Shown: piece by piece, positions 7,945-15,754 of the stretch
Layout: each line of letters opens with the position of its first letter
How positions within the stretch are numbered: position 1 is the first letter of the stretch
From: Paracoccaceae bacterium
GTDB taxonomy: Bacteria > Pseudomonadota > Alphaproteobacteria > Rhodobacterales > Rhodobacteraceae
Direction of reading: 5' to 3'
Length of the DNA stretch: 38,351 bases
Assembly (NCBI GenBank): GCA_017854585.1
Contig: JAFMHK010000006.1
Coordinates: forward strand, 1 to 38,351
The notes under the pieces: model-generated
What the model was told of the DNA's origin: nothing
What the model saw: the letters and a program-made list of their open reading frames with translations, nothing else
Databases searched by the model: none
Translations under genes and position numbers: made by a program

Positions 7945-8694
7945 ATGACAGAGCCGCAATTCCTGACAACCCAATCGGGCCGGCGGATCGCCTATCATCG
8001 GTTTGGCGGCCGGCGGCCGGGGGTCGTGTTTCTGGGCGGGCTGCGGTCCGACATGACGGGCACCAAGGCCGTGCATCTGGAGGCTTGGGCCCGGCGAACG
8101 GGGCGCGAATTCCTGCGCTTCGATTATTCCGGGCATGGGCAAAGCAGCGGCGAGTTCACCGAAGGGTGCATTGGCGATTGGGCCGATGACGCGGCGGCGG
8201 TGATCCAGACGCTGACCGAGGGGCCGCAGATTTTGGTGGGCAGTTCCATGGGCGGCTGGATCAGCCTGCTGATGGCCAGACGCCTGCCCGACCACGTGGC
8301 CGGATTGGTGACAATCGCCGCCGCCCCCGATTTCACCGAAGACGGCATGTGGGCCGATTTCGATGCAGATCAGCGGCGCATGCTGATGAAGGAAGGTCAG
8401 GTCGCCCTGCCATCCGAATACGGCGACCCAATGATCATTACCCGGCGCATGATCGAGGATGGGCGCAACAATCTGGTGCTGCGCACGCCGCTGCGGCTGG
8501 AGATCCCGGTGCGCAGCCTGCAGGGAACGGCAGATGTGGATGTGCCGATGGACGTGGCGCTGCGCCTGCTGAACCATCTGGAGGGGCCGGATATTCGACT
8601 GGAACTGGTCAAGGGGGCGGATCATCGGTTTTCGGACGCAGGTTGTCTGGGCTTGATCACACGCGCGGTGGAGGATGTTCTGGCGCATGCGTAG
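7945..8694 (+). CDS. Alpha/beta hydrolase (ABHD10-like)
   Basis: A 249-residue soluble alpha/beta hydrolase. The nucleophile elbow is GSSMGGW, with catalytic Ser101. It is preceded by FDYSGHGQSSG (58-69), a typical oxyanion/cap entrance. The acid is probably in GTADVDVPMDVA and the histidine in KGADHRFSDAG near the C-terminus. The overall pattern, including FRRFG-to-FLGGLRSDMTGTK at the start, resembles bacterial homologues of the ABHD10 acyl-protein thioesterase/carboxylesterase group. The substrate is unknown. A very strong GGAGGAGG site lies upstream. Its stop overlaps the start of the next hydrolase gene. Confidence 0.85.
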   Translation: MTEPQFLTTQSGRRIAYHRFGGRRPGVVFLGGLRSDMTGTKAVHLEAWARRTGREFLRFDYSGHGQSSGEFTEGCIGDWADDAAAVIQTLTEGPQILVGSSMGGWISLLMARRLPDHVAGLVTIAAAPDFTEDGMWADFDADQRRMLMKEGQVALPSEYGDPMIITRRMIEDGRNNLVLRTPLRLEIPVRSLQGTADVDVPMDVALRLLNHLEGPDIRLELVKGADHRFSDAGCLGLITRAVEDVLAHA

Positions 8695-9673
8695 CCTTGG
8701 AAAGTTCGTCGGGCGGTTGTTTTTGGCCGCGGGCGTAGGGATTGCGGGCATCTGGTTGCTGGTGCCGGGTGAACCGGTCGTGCGCGCCGCGCCGGTGCCG
8801 GATATGGCCGCCACAGAAGCCGAGTCGGCATTGCTGGCCGTTGACGGAGGCCACGAAGACCTGGTGCCGGAGGCCGCGGCACGGATCATCTGGGCGGGAG
8901 AGCCGGGCGTGCGGACCGATGTGGTCGTGCTTTACCTGCACGGGTTTTCCGCAACGCTGGAAGAGATACGGCCCGTTCCCGACAACGTAGCCGCGGCGCT
9001 GGGGGCCAATCTTGTCTATCCGCGCCTGTCGGGCCATGGCCGCGACGGGGCGGCCATGGCGGAGCCCGTCGCCGGCGATTGGATCGATGATACCGCCGTC
9101 GCCTTGGCTGCGGCGCGTGCGGTGGGGGACCGGGTGATCGTCATCGGCACCTCTACCGGGGCGACGCTGGCCAGCTATGCGATGACCGAAGCGGATATGG
9201 CTGCCGGGGTTGCGGGGGTTGTGATGATCTCGCCAAATTTCCGGCTGGCCAACCGGGCGGGTGTGATGCTGGAATGGCCGCTGGCGCGCCTGTGGCTGCC
9301 ATGGATCGTGGGCGCCGAATACGGGTTCACGCCGATCAGTGATCGGCATGCGTTGTTCTGGACGGAAAGTTACCCCAGCATTTCGGCCGTCCCGCTGGCG
9401 GCATTGATGCGCGTGACACGTGAAAGGGATTATACAGGCGTTATCGCGCCCGCGTTGTTCGTGTTTTCCGATCTTGACCAGGTGATCGCGGCGTCCGCCG
9501 TGCGGGAGTTCGCATCGGGTTGGGGTGGGCCAATTACCCTGTCGCCACAAGACATACCGCCCGCGGGGGCAGACCCGCGCCACCACGTGATCGCGGGCGA
9601 TATCGTAAGCCCCGCCATGACCGACGTCGTCAGTGCCGAGATCACGGCATGGGCGCAAGCGGTGCTGCGTTAG
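8687..9673 (+). CDS. Membrane-anchored alpha/beta hydrolase
   Basis: A 328-residue hydrolase with an N-terminal hydrophobic segment (about 8-27, RLFLAAGVGIAGIWLLVPG) that should anchor it in, or export it across, the inner membrane. The fold is marked by VVVLYLHGFSAT (80-90), YPRLSGHG, the nucleophile motif GTSTGAT (Ser156), a probable acid in FSDLDQVI and a histidine in DPRHHVIAGD. This suggests a lipase or carboxylesterase acting at the cell envelope. ATG 8687 overlaps the preceding gene by eight bases (ATGCGTAG) and sits 12 bases from GGAGG. An ATG at 8675 would touch that site directly and is less likely. Confidence 0.8.
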   Translation: MRSLGKFVGRLFLAAGVGIAGIWLLVPGEPVVRAAPVPDMAATEAESALLAVDGGHEDLVPEAAARIIWAGEPGVRTDVVVLYLHGFSATLEEIRPVPDNVAAALGANLVYPRLSGHGRDGAAMAEPVAGDWIDDTAVALAAARAVGDRVIVIGTSTGATLASYAMTEADMAAGVAGVVMISPNFRLANRAGVMLEWPLARLWLPWIVGAEYGFTPISDRHALFWTESYPSISAVPLAALMRVTRERDYTGVIAPALFVFSDLDQVIAASAVREFASGWGGPITLSPQDIPPAGADPRHHVIAGDIVSPAMTDVVSAEITAWAQAVLR

Positions 9674-9881
9674 GATGTCGCTATGCGAACCGGCAGCGGC
9701 CTGAAACGCCGTACCAAAAGCTGTTCCGGCCCCGGTTGTCAGCCTTGGGTGAGGTTTCCGCGAAACCACGCGCCCGCCTGATGGGCGATGCGCCAATCGG
9801 GGCCGCGAGCAATTGCAGATTGCCCTTGTCTTGCCATGGCCCGCCGGTAGTCTTTCGCAGCCGACAATCTGGGAGGATGCA
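9674..9881. other. Intergenic region before the HpsN-like gene
   Basis: About 208 bases with no supported gene. A GGGAGG ribosome site at 9871-9876 serves the next gene. An in-frame ATG at 9813 exists, but nothing supports translation from it. Confidence 0.35.
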
Positions 9882-11207
9882 ATGGCCGAACATCTCAAAC
9901 GCGGTAAGCCCGCAGCCGAGCGGGCCGAGGATGACGCCAAGGTCCGGGGCACGGTCGAAGGCATTCTGGCCGACATCGAAACGCGCGGTGATGCCGCCGT
10001 GCGCGACCTCAGCACCAAGTTCGATGCCTACACCCCGCAGGCCTTTCGTCTGACGCCATCCGAAATCGCGGCGGCGATGCAAAAGGTATCGGACCGCGAG
10101 ATGGCCGATATCCGTTTTGCGCAAACCCAGATCCGTCGCTTTGCCGAGGCACAGCGCGCGTCGATGACGGATATCGAGGTGGAAACGATGCCCGGCGTGA
10201 TCTTGGGACACAAGAATATCCCCGTGAATTCAGTGGGTTGCTATGTGCCTGGCGGCAAGTTCCCGATGGTGGCCAGCGCCCATATGTCGGTGCTGACAGC
10301 CAAGGTGGCGGGGGTCAAACGGATCGTCGCCAGCGCGCCGCCGGTGAACGGTGCGCCACATCCGGCCATCGTGGCCGCGATGCATGAAGGCGGGGCTGAT
10401 GAAATCCTTGTTCTTGGCGGTGTGCAGGCGGTCGGGGCGATGGCGATTGGAACCGAAAGCATCAAGCCGGTCGATATGCTGGTGGGTCCGGGCAACGCCT
10501 TTGTGGCCGAGGCGAAGCGCCAGTTGTTCGGGCGCGTCGGCATTGACCTGTTTGCCGGGCCGACCGAAACCTGCGTGATTGCCGATGACACGGTCGACGC
10601 CGAGATGTGCGCGACTGACCTGCTGGGGCAGGCCGAACATGGGTATAACTCACCCGCCGTGCTGATCACCAATTCCCGCAAGCTGGCCGAGGCGACCTTG
10701 GCCGAGATCGATCGTCTGCTGGCCATCTTGCCGACCGCCGAGACAGCGGCGATCAGTTGGCGCGATTATGGTGAGGTGATCTTGTGCGCGGACCACGACG
10801 AGATGTTGCGCGTGGCCGAGGACGTCGCCAGCGAGCATGTGCAGGTGATGACCGACCGCGACGACTGGTTTCTGGCCAACATGACGAATTATGGCGCGCT
10901 TTTCCTTGGCCCGCGCACGAACGTGGCCAATGGTGACAAGGTCATCGGCACCAACCACACGCTGCCGACAAAGAAGGCAGGGCGGTATACCGGCGGGCTC
11001 TGGGTGGGCAAGTTTCTGAAAACACACAGTTATCAGCGCGTCACAACAGATGAGGCCGCCACATTGATTGGCGAATACGGCAGTCGACTTTGCATGTTGG
11101 AAGGGTTCGTCGGCCACGCCGAACAATGCAACCTGCGGGTCCGCCGGTATGGGGGCATCAACGTGCCCTACGGCGCTGGCGCCCCGTATCGCGAAGGGAC
11201 GGAATAA
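9882..11207 (+). CDS. Histidinol-dehydrogenase-family oxidoreductase, HpsN-like (sulfopropanediol dehydrogenase?)
   Basis: A 441-residue zinc- and NAD-dependent dehydrogenase of the HisD fold. Conserved pieces are [15 protein letters not shown] (114-128), [10 protein letters not shown] (179-188), [17 protein letters not shown] (201-217), DLFAGPTET (222-230) and DLLGQAEHG (246-254). Zinc ligands are Q250 and H253 with a later Asp (about 352) and H412; the catalytic pair is E318/H319. The substrate-binding stretch [20 protein letters not shown] (356-375) differs from the GTARFSSGL pattern of true histidinol dehydrogenases. It resembles HpsN, which oxidises 2,3-dihydroxypropane-1-sulfonate to sulfolactate. 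No his genes are nearby; an SDR and a MetE-like gene follow. The fold is certain; the substrate is inferred. Confidence 0.8.
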   Translation: MAEHLKRGKPAAERAEDDAKVRGTVEGILADIETRGDAAVRDLSTKFDAYTPQAFRLTPSEIAAAMQKVSDREMADIRFAQTQIRRFAEAQRASMTDIEVETMPGVILGHKNIPVNSVGCYVPGGKFPMVASAHMSVLTAKVAGVKRIVASAPPVNGAPHPAIVAAMHEGGADEILVLGGVQAVGAMAIGTESIKPVDMLVGPGNAFVAEAKRQLFGRVGIDLFAGPTETCVIADDTVDAEMCATDLLGQAEHGYNSPAVLITNSRKLAEATLAEIDRLLAILPTAETAAISWRDYGEVILCADHDEMLRVAEDVASEHVQVMTDRDDWFLANMTNYGALFLGPRTNVANGDKVIGTNHTLPTKKAGRYTGGLWVGKFLKTHSYQRVTTDEAATLIGEYGSRLCMLEGFVGHAEQCNLRVRRYGGINVPYGAGAPYREGTE

Positions 11208-11344
11208 CCGGCTCTGCTGATGTGAAAGGGCGCACGGCCACCCGTCTTGATACAGCCCGATTGGACTGCTGCGCCCGCCGTGCCCGATCGTGAGGAGATT
11301 TTGCCATGCTTTCAGAATTCGAACATTCCACAGCCTTATCAATC

Positions 11345-11365
11345 CAAGAAACCGCAGATTTCTTG
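11345..11365 (+). terminator. Possible terminator or attenuator between HpsN-like and SDR genes
   Basis: CAAGAAA (11345-11351), seven-base loop, TTTCTTG (11359-11365), then ATTTTT. The 7-bp AT-rich stem is weak. It lies 33 bases before the SDR start, so it may reduce read-through rather than end transcription. Confidence 0.4.
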
Positions 11366-11397
11366 ATTTTTGGTGAGTTATCCCCAGAGGTGTCCAC

Positions 11398-12156
11398 ATG
11401 AGCCTTCCACGCACACCTTCGTTCCGGTTGGACGGTCGCCGCGCACTGGTCACCGGGGGATCGCGCGGCATCGGGTTGGGCTGTGCCGTCGCTTTGGCTG
11501 AGGCGGGAGCGCATGTGTTTGTCGCCGCGCGGGGAGAGGCCGAGCTGTCGGCGTCCGTTGCCGCGATGCAGGCCGAAGGTCTGAGCGCCGAGGCAATGGT
11601 TCTGGATGTGACGGATGAGCAGGCGGTGCGCAGCGCGATGGCGGAGATCGGAACGCTGGACATCTTGTGCAATTCCGCGGGACTTGCACGCCACTCCCCG
11701 GCGTTGGACACGCAGCCTTCCGACTACGATGCCGTGATGGATGTGAATGTGCGCGCGGCCTATTTTCTGGCGGTGCGCGCGGCCCATGCGATGCAGGGCC
11801 GGGGCGGGGTCATCTTGCAGATTTCCAGCCAGATGGGTCATGTGGGTGGCATTGACCGCGCCGTCTATTGTGCGTCGAAACACGCAGTCGAAGGGATGAC
11901 CAAAGCTATGGCCATCGAATGGGGGCCGCAAAACATCCGGGTCAACACGATTTGCCCCACGTTCATTCGCACGCCGCTGACCGAGCCCACCTTCAACGAT
12001 CCGGAAAAGCTGGCTTGGATCAAATCCAAGATCAAACTGAACCGCGTGGGTGAAGTGACCGATATCATGGGGGCGGTCGTGTTTCTGGCCTCGGATGCCG
12101 GTGCGCTGATCACGGGGACTGCATTGCTGGTCGACGGCGGGTGGACGGCGGGCTGA
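11398..12156 (+). CDS. Short-chain dehydrogenase/reductase (classical SDR)
   Basis: A 252-residue classical SDR. The cofactor motif is TGGSRGIG (19-26), the structural motif CNSAG (91-95), and the catalytic residues are Ser143/144 with YxxxK at Tyr157-Lys161 (VYCASK). The C-terminal GTALLVDGGWTAG is standard. The residue after the second beta strand is Ala-Arg (AARGEAEL), hinting at NADP or dual use. Its 190-base gap from the HpsN-like gene and shared strand suggest the same catabolic theme, perhaps oxidation or epimerisation of a hydroxyl substrate, as SDRs do beside hpsN. The substrate is not readable from sequence. Confidence 0.88.
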   Translation: MSLPRTPSFRLDGRRALVTGGSRGIGLGCAVALAEAGAHVFVAARGEAELSASVAAMQAEGLSAEAMVLDVTDEQAVRSAMAEIGTLDILCNSAGLARHSPALDTQPSDYDAVMDVNVRAAYFLAVRAAHAMQGRGGVILQISSQMGHVGGIDRAVYCASKHAVEGMTKAMAIEWGPQNIRVNTICPTFIRTPLTEPTFNDPEKLAWIKSKIKLNRVGEVTDIMGAVVFLASDAGALITGTALLVDGGWTAG

Positions 12157-12369
12157 TGGGCGCGGCGCCATCGGTTCAAGGAAAGTGGCCATCTGGGTGC
12201 GTGGATGAGGGCGGCTTGCGGCCCGAAGGCCCGCCGTCATCAAACGGGTTTTCGCGAAATCGGCAGATCTGCCCGCGATTATCTGCGCGCACCGACGGGT
12301 ACCGCAGCGAAGCCGCCCGCAACGATGGGCGCGCCGTCTGCCTGACAAGGACAAGGCAAGGGGATCACC

Positions 12370-13500
12370 ATGACCATCAAGACCACCCATGTTGGCAGCC
12401 TGCCGCGGACGCAGGGCGTGGTGGATTTCATTTTCGCCCGTGAAAACGAAACGGGCCATGACCCGGCCGCGTTTGACGCCGCCATGACCGCTGCCGCATC
12501 TGAAACCGTGCGCCGGCAGGTGGAGGCGGGGATCGATATTGTCAGTGACGGCGAAACCTCCAAGATTTCATACGCAACCTATGTCAAGGATCGCTACATG
12601 GGCTTTTCCGGTGATGGCCCGCGCGAGGTGCCCGCCGATCTCAAGCTGTTTCCATCGTTTCTGAAACGTCTGGCCAAGGATGACGCGTCGCCCAGATACG
12701 CGCGGCCCATGTGCACCGGCGCGGTCCGGTCCAAGGGGCAGGGAGAGTTGCAAAAGGATATCGCCAACCTGAAGGCTGGCATGGTGGCCCATGGCGCGAC
12801 CCAAGGGTTCATGAACGCCGCCTCGCCGGGGGTGATCGCTTTGTTCCTGCAAAACGCCCATTACCCAGATCGCGAGGCGTATCTGGCGGCGTTGGCGGAT
12901 GCGATGCGCGATGAATACCGCACCATTGTGGATGCTGGCCTGATGTTGCAGCTGGATTGCCCTGATCTGGCATTCAGCCGCCATATGCTTTTTGCCGATA
13001 TGACCGACGTTGAATTCCTGAAGATCGCCAACGGCCATGTGGAGGCGTTGAACCATGCGCTGACGGGGATCGACCCGGCGCGCGTGCGTGTCCACATTTG
13101 CTGGGGAAACTATGAGGGCCCGCATGTCTGCGATATCCCCATGGATACGATGTTTTCGACGCTTATGTCGGTGAACGCGGGGCAATTGTTGTTCGAGACA
13201 TCCAATCCGCGCCATGCCCATGAATGGACGGTGTTCCGCGACAGGCGCTCGGAAATACCCGATGACAAGGTGCTGGTTCCCGGCGTGATCGATTCAACGA
13301 CGAATTTCGTGGAACATCCGGAACTTGTTGCAGAGCGCATCGGGCGGTTTGCGGCAATTGTGGGCAAGGACCGCGTGATCGCGGGCAGCGATTGCGGCTT
13401 TGGAACCTTTGCTGGCTTTGGCACGGTTGACCCTGACATAGCATATGCGAAGTTGGCGGCCTTGAGCGCCGGTGCCAAGTTGGCTGACGCAAGGGTATAG
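12370..13500 (+). CDS. MetE-like (cobalamin-independent methionine synthase II family) zinc methyl/alkyltransferase
   Basis: A 376-residue TIM-barrel protein matching only the C-terminal catalytic half of MetE, the size of the 'methionine synthase II' and epoxyalkane:CoM transferase group. It opens TTHVGSLPRTQGVVDF. Zinc ligands are apparent as HIC (H242, C244) and GSDCGFGTF (C342), with Glu275 in LLFETSNPR as probable third-shell or ligand. Such proteins move methyl or alkyl groups onto thiols. Lacking the folate-binding half, it is not a complete methionine synthase. An AAGGGGA ribosome site precedes ATG 12370. In Rhodobacterales these genes often sit in catabolic clusters; the real substrate is unknown. 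Confidence 0.85.
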   Translation: MTIKTTHVGSLPRTQGVVDFIFARENETGHDPAAFDAAMTAAASETVRRQVEAGIDIVSDGETSKISYATYVKDRYMGFSGDGPREVPADLKLFPSFLKRLAKDDASPRYARPMCTGAVRSKGQGELQKDIANLKAGMVAHGATQGFMNAASPGVIALFLQNAHYPDREAYLAALADAMRDEYRTIVDAGLMLQLDCPDLAFSRHMLFADMTDVEFLKIANGHVEALNHALTGIDPARVRVHICWGNYEGPHVCDIPMDTMFSTLMSVNAGQLLFETSNPRHAHEWTVFRDRRSEIPDDKVLVPGVIDSTTNFVEHPELVAERIGRFAAIVGKDRVIAGSDCGFGTFAGFGTVDPDIAYAKLAALSAGAKLADARV

Positions 13501-13507
13501 GGTGACG

Positions 13508-13523
13508 GCCGGATACCTCCGGC
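13508..13523. repeat. CCTCCGG-type intergenic palindrome
   Basis: GCCGGA-TACC-TCCGGC, followed by GGCCATATTTGGGG. It resembles the CCTCCGGCGGG-ATATTT elements I associate with Rhodobacterales gene ends. It separates the MetE-like gene from the next hydrolase and also supplies that gene's GGGGA ribosome site. Confidence 0.45.
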
Positions 13524-13544
13524 GGCCATATTTGGGGAATGAAG

Positions 13545-14252
13545 ATGGGGACGGCGTTGGAGCCTGTGGTCTTGCTTCCGGGCATGATGTGTGACGCGCG
13601 ATTATGGTGGCCCCAGATTGCGAGCTTGTCACGAACGAGGGCGGTCCATGTGGCCCCCGTGACCGGAGCCGATACGATCGGCGAGATTGCAAAACATGCG
13701 TTGGACAGCGCCCCGGCGCGGTTTGCGCTGGCGGGGTTGAGCATGGGGGGGATCGTCGCGATGGAGATGATACGCCGCGCCCCCGAACGGGTGACCCGGC
13801 TGGCCCTTCTGGATACAAACGCGCTGGCCGAGACGCCACAGATCGCCGCCGAAAGGGAGCCTCAGATCGCGCGCGTGCGTGCGGGGCGTCTGGCTGAGGT
13901 GATGCGTGATGAGGTGACGCCGCATTATCTGGCCCCCGGACATGACGATGGGGAGATCATGGGGCTGGTGCTTGAAATGGCCCACGCCATGGGCCCCGAG
14001 GTTTTCATCGCGCAGTCACGCGCCCTGCAGCGGCGGCAAGATCAGCAACGCACGTTGCGCCAGATCACGGTGCCGACGCTCGTGTTGTGCGGAGAGTACG
14101 ATAAGCTTTGTCCGGTCAGGAGGCATGAATTCATGGCTGACCTGATCCCGAATGCGCGACTTCTGGTGGTGCCAGAGGCCGGTCATCTGCCGACGCTGGA
14201 ACAGCCGGGCATCACCACGCGGGTGCTGAGCGAATGGCTGAGCGGGTGGTGA
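13545..14252 (+). CDS. Alpha/beta hydrolase
   Basis: A 235-residue alpha/beta hydrolase. The oxyanion strand is VVLLPGMMCDARLW (8-21), and the nucleophile elbow GLSMGGIVAMEM has Ser66. The acid is probably in LVLCGEYDKLCPVRRHE and the histidine in VPEAGHLPTLEQP. The cap region is short, typical of small esterases or meta-cleavage-product-like hydrolases. The second ATG (13545) is chosen because GGGGA abuts the first (13539). The gene follows the MetE-like gene by only 44 bases and ends at a strong bidirectional terminator, so it is likely the last gene of the HpsN-like/SDR/MetE-like cluster. Confidence 0.85.
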   Translation: MGTALEPVVLLPGMMCDARLWWPQIASLSRTRAVHVAPVTGADTIGEIAKHALDSAPARFALAGLSMGGIVAMEMIRRAPERVTRLALLDTNALAETPQIAAEREPQIARVRAGRLAEVMRDEVTPHYLAPGHDDGEIMGLVLEMAHAMGPEVFIAQSRALQRRQDQQRTLRQITVPTLVLCGEYDKLCPVRRHEFMADLIPNARLLVVPEAGHLPTLEQPGITTRVLSEWLSGW

Positions 14253-14267
14253 CATTGCAAAAAGCAC

Positions 14268-14298
14268 AAGCCCAAGGACAATTCATGGCCTTGGGCTT
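14268..14298. terminator. Bidirectional terminator between hydrolase and phaZ
   Basis: Ten-base perfect stem AAGCCCAAGG (14268-14277) / CCTTGGGCTT (14289-14298). It is followed on the plus strand by CGTTTTT and on the minus strand by GTGCTTTTTG. This serves both convergent genes. Confidence 0.88.
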
Positions 14299-14333
14299 CG
14301 TTTTTCTGCGGCGGTCGATGTGTCCGGCAGGGC

Positions 14334-15602
14334 CTAGTTCGACACGACTTCCAATACCGGGGCTTTGGGCACGTCGCAATTTGCATCGATGAAGTTCAAC
14401 ACCAGCGGACGGATGTTCTGGCGCCAGCTTTTGCCCGCGAAAATCCCGTAATGCCCTGCTTCCGGCTCAAGATAGGAGGCTTTCTTGCTGTCGGGCAGGC
14501 CGGTGCAAAGAGCAAGGGCCGCGATACATTGGCCGGGGGCCGAGATATCATCCTTTCCGCCCTCGACGGTCTTGACCGCGACGGTCGTGATCTTGCCGAT
14601 ATCGACCTGCTTGCCATTCACCACAAACCGGTTCTGCGCGATTTCAAGACCTTTGAAAACGCGCTCGACTGTTGACAGGTAGAACTCGGCGGTCATGTCC
14701 ATGACAGCCAGATATTCATCATAGAACTTGTTGTGCTTGTCGTGGTCGGACGCTTCGCCCTTGGCGACGGCAACGACCTGATTGAAGAATGCCTTGCTGT
14801 GCTTGTCGAGGTTCATCGCCATGAAGCTGCTGAGCTGTTGCAGGCCCGGGTAGACCATCCGGCCTGCGCCTGCGTGCTTGAAGCCCACCCGCTGCAGCGC
14901 GAATTTTTCCAGCTGACCCATGGTGATGCGATTGCCGAAGTCCGTCACGTCGGTCGCGGCGGCATCAGGGTCAACCGGGCCACCGATCAACGTCAGGCTG
15001 CGGGGCTGCGCCGCCGGATCTTCCTCGGCCAGATATGCGGTTGCTGCCAGAGCCAGCGGCGCAGGCTGACAAACGGCGATCACGTGGGTGTCGGGGCCCA
15101 TCGCGCGCATGAAATCGACGAGGTAGAGGGTATAATCCTCGATGTCGAACTTGCCGGCCGAAACGGGGATATCGCGCGCATTGTGCCAATCGGTGATATA
15201 CACGTCACAGTCAGGCAGCAAGCTGACCACGGTTGACCGCAAGAGGGTGGCATAATGACCAGACATGGGAGCGACCAACATGACCTTACGGCCGGTCGGC
15301 GCGCGGCCGCCCACTTTGAAGCGGATCAGGTCGCCAAACGGCTTTTCGACGACTTTTTCGATGGACACGGTATGGTCGCGTCCATCCGAGCCGGGGATCG
15401 AGGGAATGTTCCAGCCCGGCTTGACGGTCATCCGGGAAAAGCTGCGTTCCATTACCTCGCCCCAGGCTGCGGTCATCTGCACGGCGGGGTTTGCGACAAG
15501 ACCCAACTGAGGGTAGGAACACATGGCCCGCGCGGTGGATCCCAACCATTGGTTGGTAACACGTGCCGATTCCATTAAGTCGTAGGTAAGCATGAAGCGC
15601 AT
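14334..15602 (-). CDS. phaZ: Intracellular polyhydroxyalkanoate depolymerase
   Basis: A 422-residue intracellular PHA depolymerase (iPhaZ) that mobilises stored polyester from granules. It starts MRFMLTYDLMESARVTNQWLGSTARAM, standard for the family, and has the lipase-box variant VCQPAP with a cysteine nucleophile (Cys178) in place of serine, as in Cupriavidus PhaZa1 (419 residues). Other landmarks are APMSGHYATLLR, VYITDWHNARDIP and the histidine in EAGHYGIFAGKSW near the end. The start at 15602 is fixed by GGAG nine bases upstream; a longer upstream frame to 15704 overlaps the phaC leader and is not conserved-looking. It is divergent from phaC with a ~150-base shared control region. Confidence 0.95.
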   Translation of the reverse strand: MRFMLTYDLMESARVTNQWLGSTARAMCSYPQLGLVANPAVQMTAAWGEVMERSFSRMTVKPGWNIPSIPGSDGRDHTVSIEKVVEKPFGDLIRFKVGGRAPTGRKVMLVAPMSGHYATLLRSTVVSLLPDCDVYITDWHNARDIPVSAGKFDIEDYTLYLVDFMRAMGPDTHVIAVCQPAPLALAATAYLAEEDPAAQPRSLTLIGGPVDPDAAATDVTDFGNRITMGQLEKFALQRVGFKHAGAGRMVYPGLQQLSSFMAMNLDKHSKAFFNQVVAVAKGEASDHDKHNKFYDEYLAVMDMTAEFYLSTVERVFKGLEIAQNRFVVNGKQVDIGKITTVAVKTVEGGKDDISAPGQCIAALALCTGLPDSKKASYLEPEAGHYGIFAGKSWRQNIRPLVLNFIDANCDVPKAPVLEVVSN

Positions 15603-15754
15603 TGTGGTATCTCCGGGCGGTACGAACGTACGGGTTGCTGCCCAACGGTTCAATTGGTCGCTTTGCCCCCGCACTATGGCATCGCTACTATGCACATGCA
15701 GCATTTTGGGGGCGAAATCAAGGTATGACGGAAAAACAGGGGGAGGATCGGGCG
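15603..15754. promoter_or_regulatory. phaZ-phaC divergent promoter region
   Basis: This holds both leaders. No exact CTGC-N3-GCAG operator is present, unlike the phaP and phaR upstream regions. A TGC-rich stretch TGCACATGCAGCA at 15691-15703 could be a weaker PhaR site. The phaC ribosome site AGGGGGAGG lies at 15738-15746. Confidence 0.45.

Noticed and set aside
8657..10018. 453-codon minus-strand frame across the second hydrolase and the HpsN-like start
   Set aside because: Rich in Arg, His and Pro, typical of a reverse-complement shadow. The plus-strand genes have catalytic motifs.
9882..11207. Annotation as histidinol dehydrogenase hisD
   Set aside because: The substrate loop differs from HisD and no histidine biosynthesis genes are adjacent.
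11378..11386. DnaA-box-like TTATCCCCA near the SDR start
   Set aside because: Single imperfect copy with no origin-like context.
14334..15602. PhaZ as inactive because the usual serine is absent
   Set aside because: Intracellular PhaZ enzymes naturally use cysteine here; Cys178 sits in the expected box.
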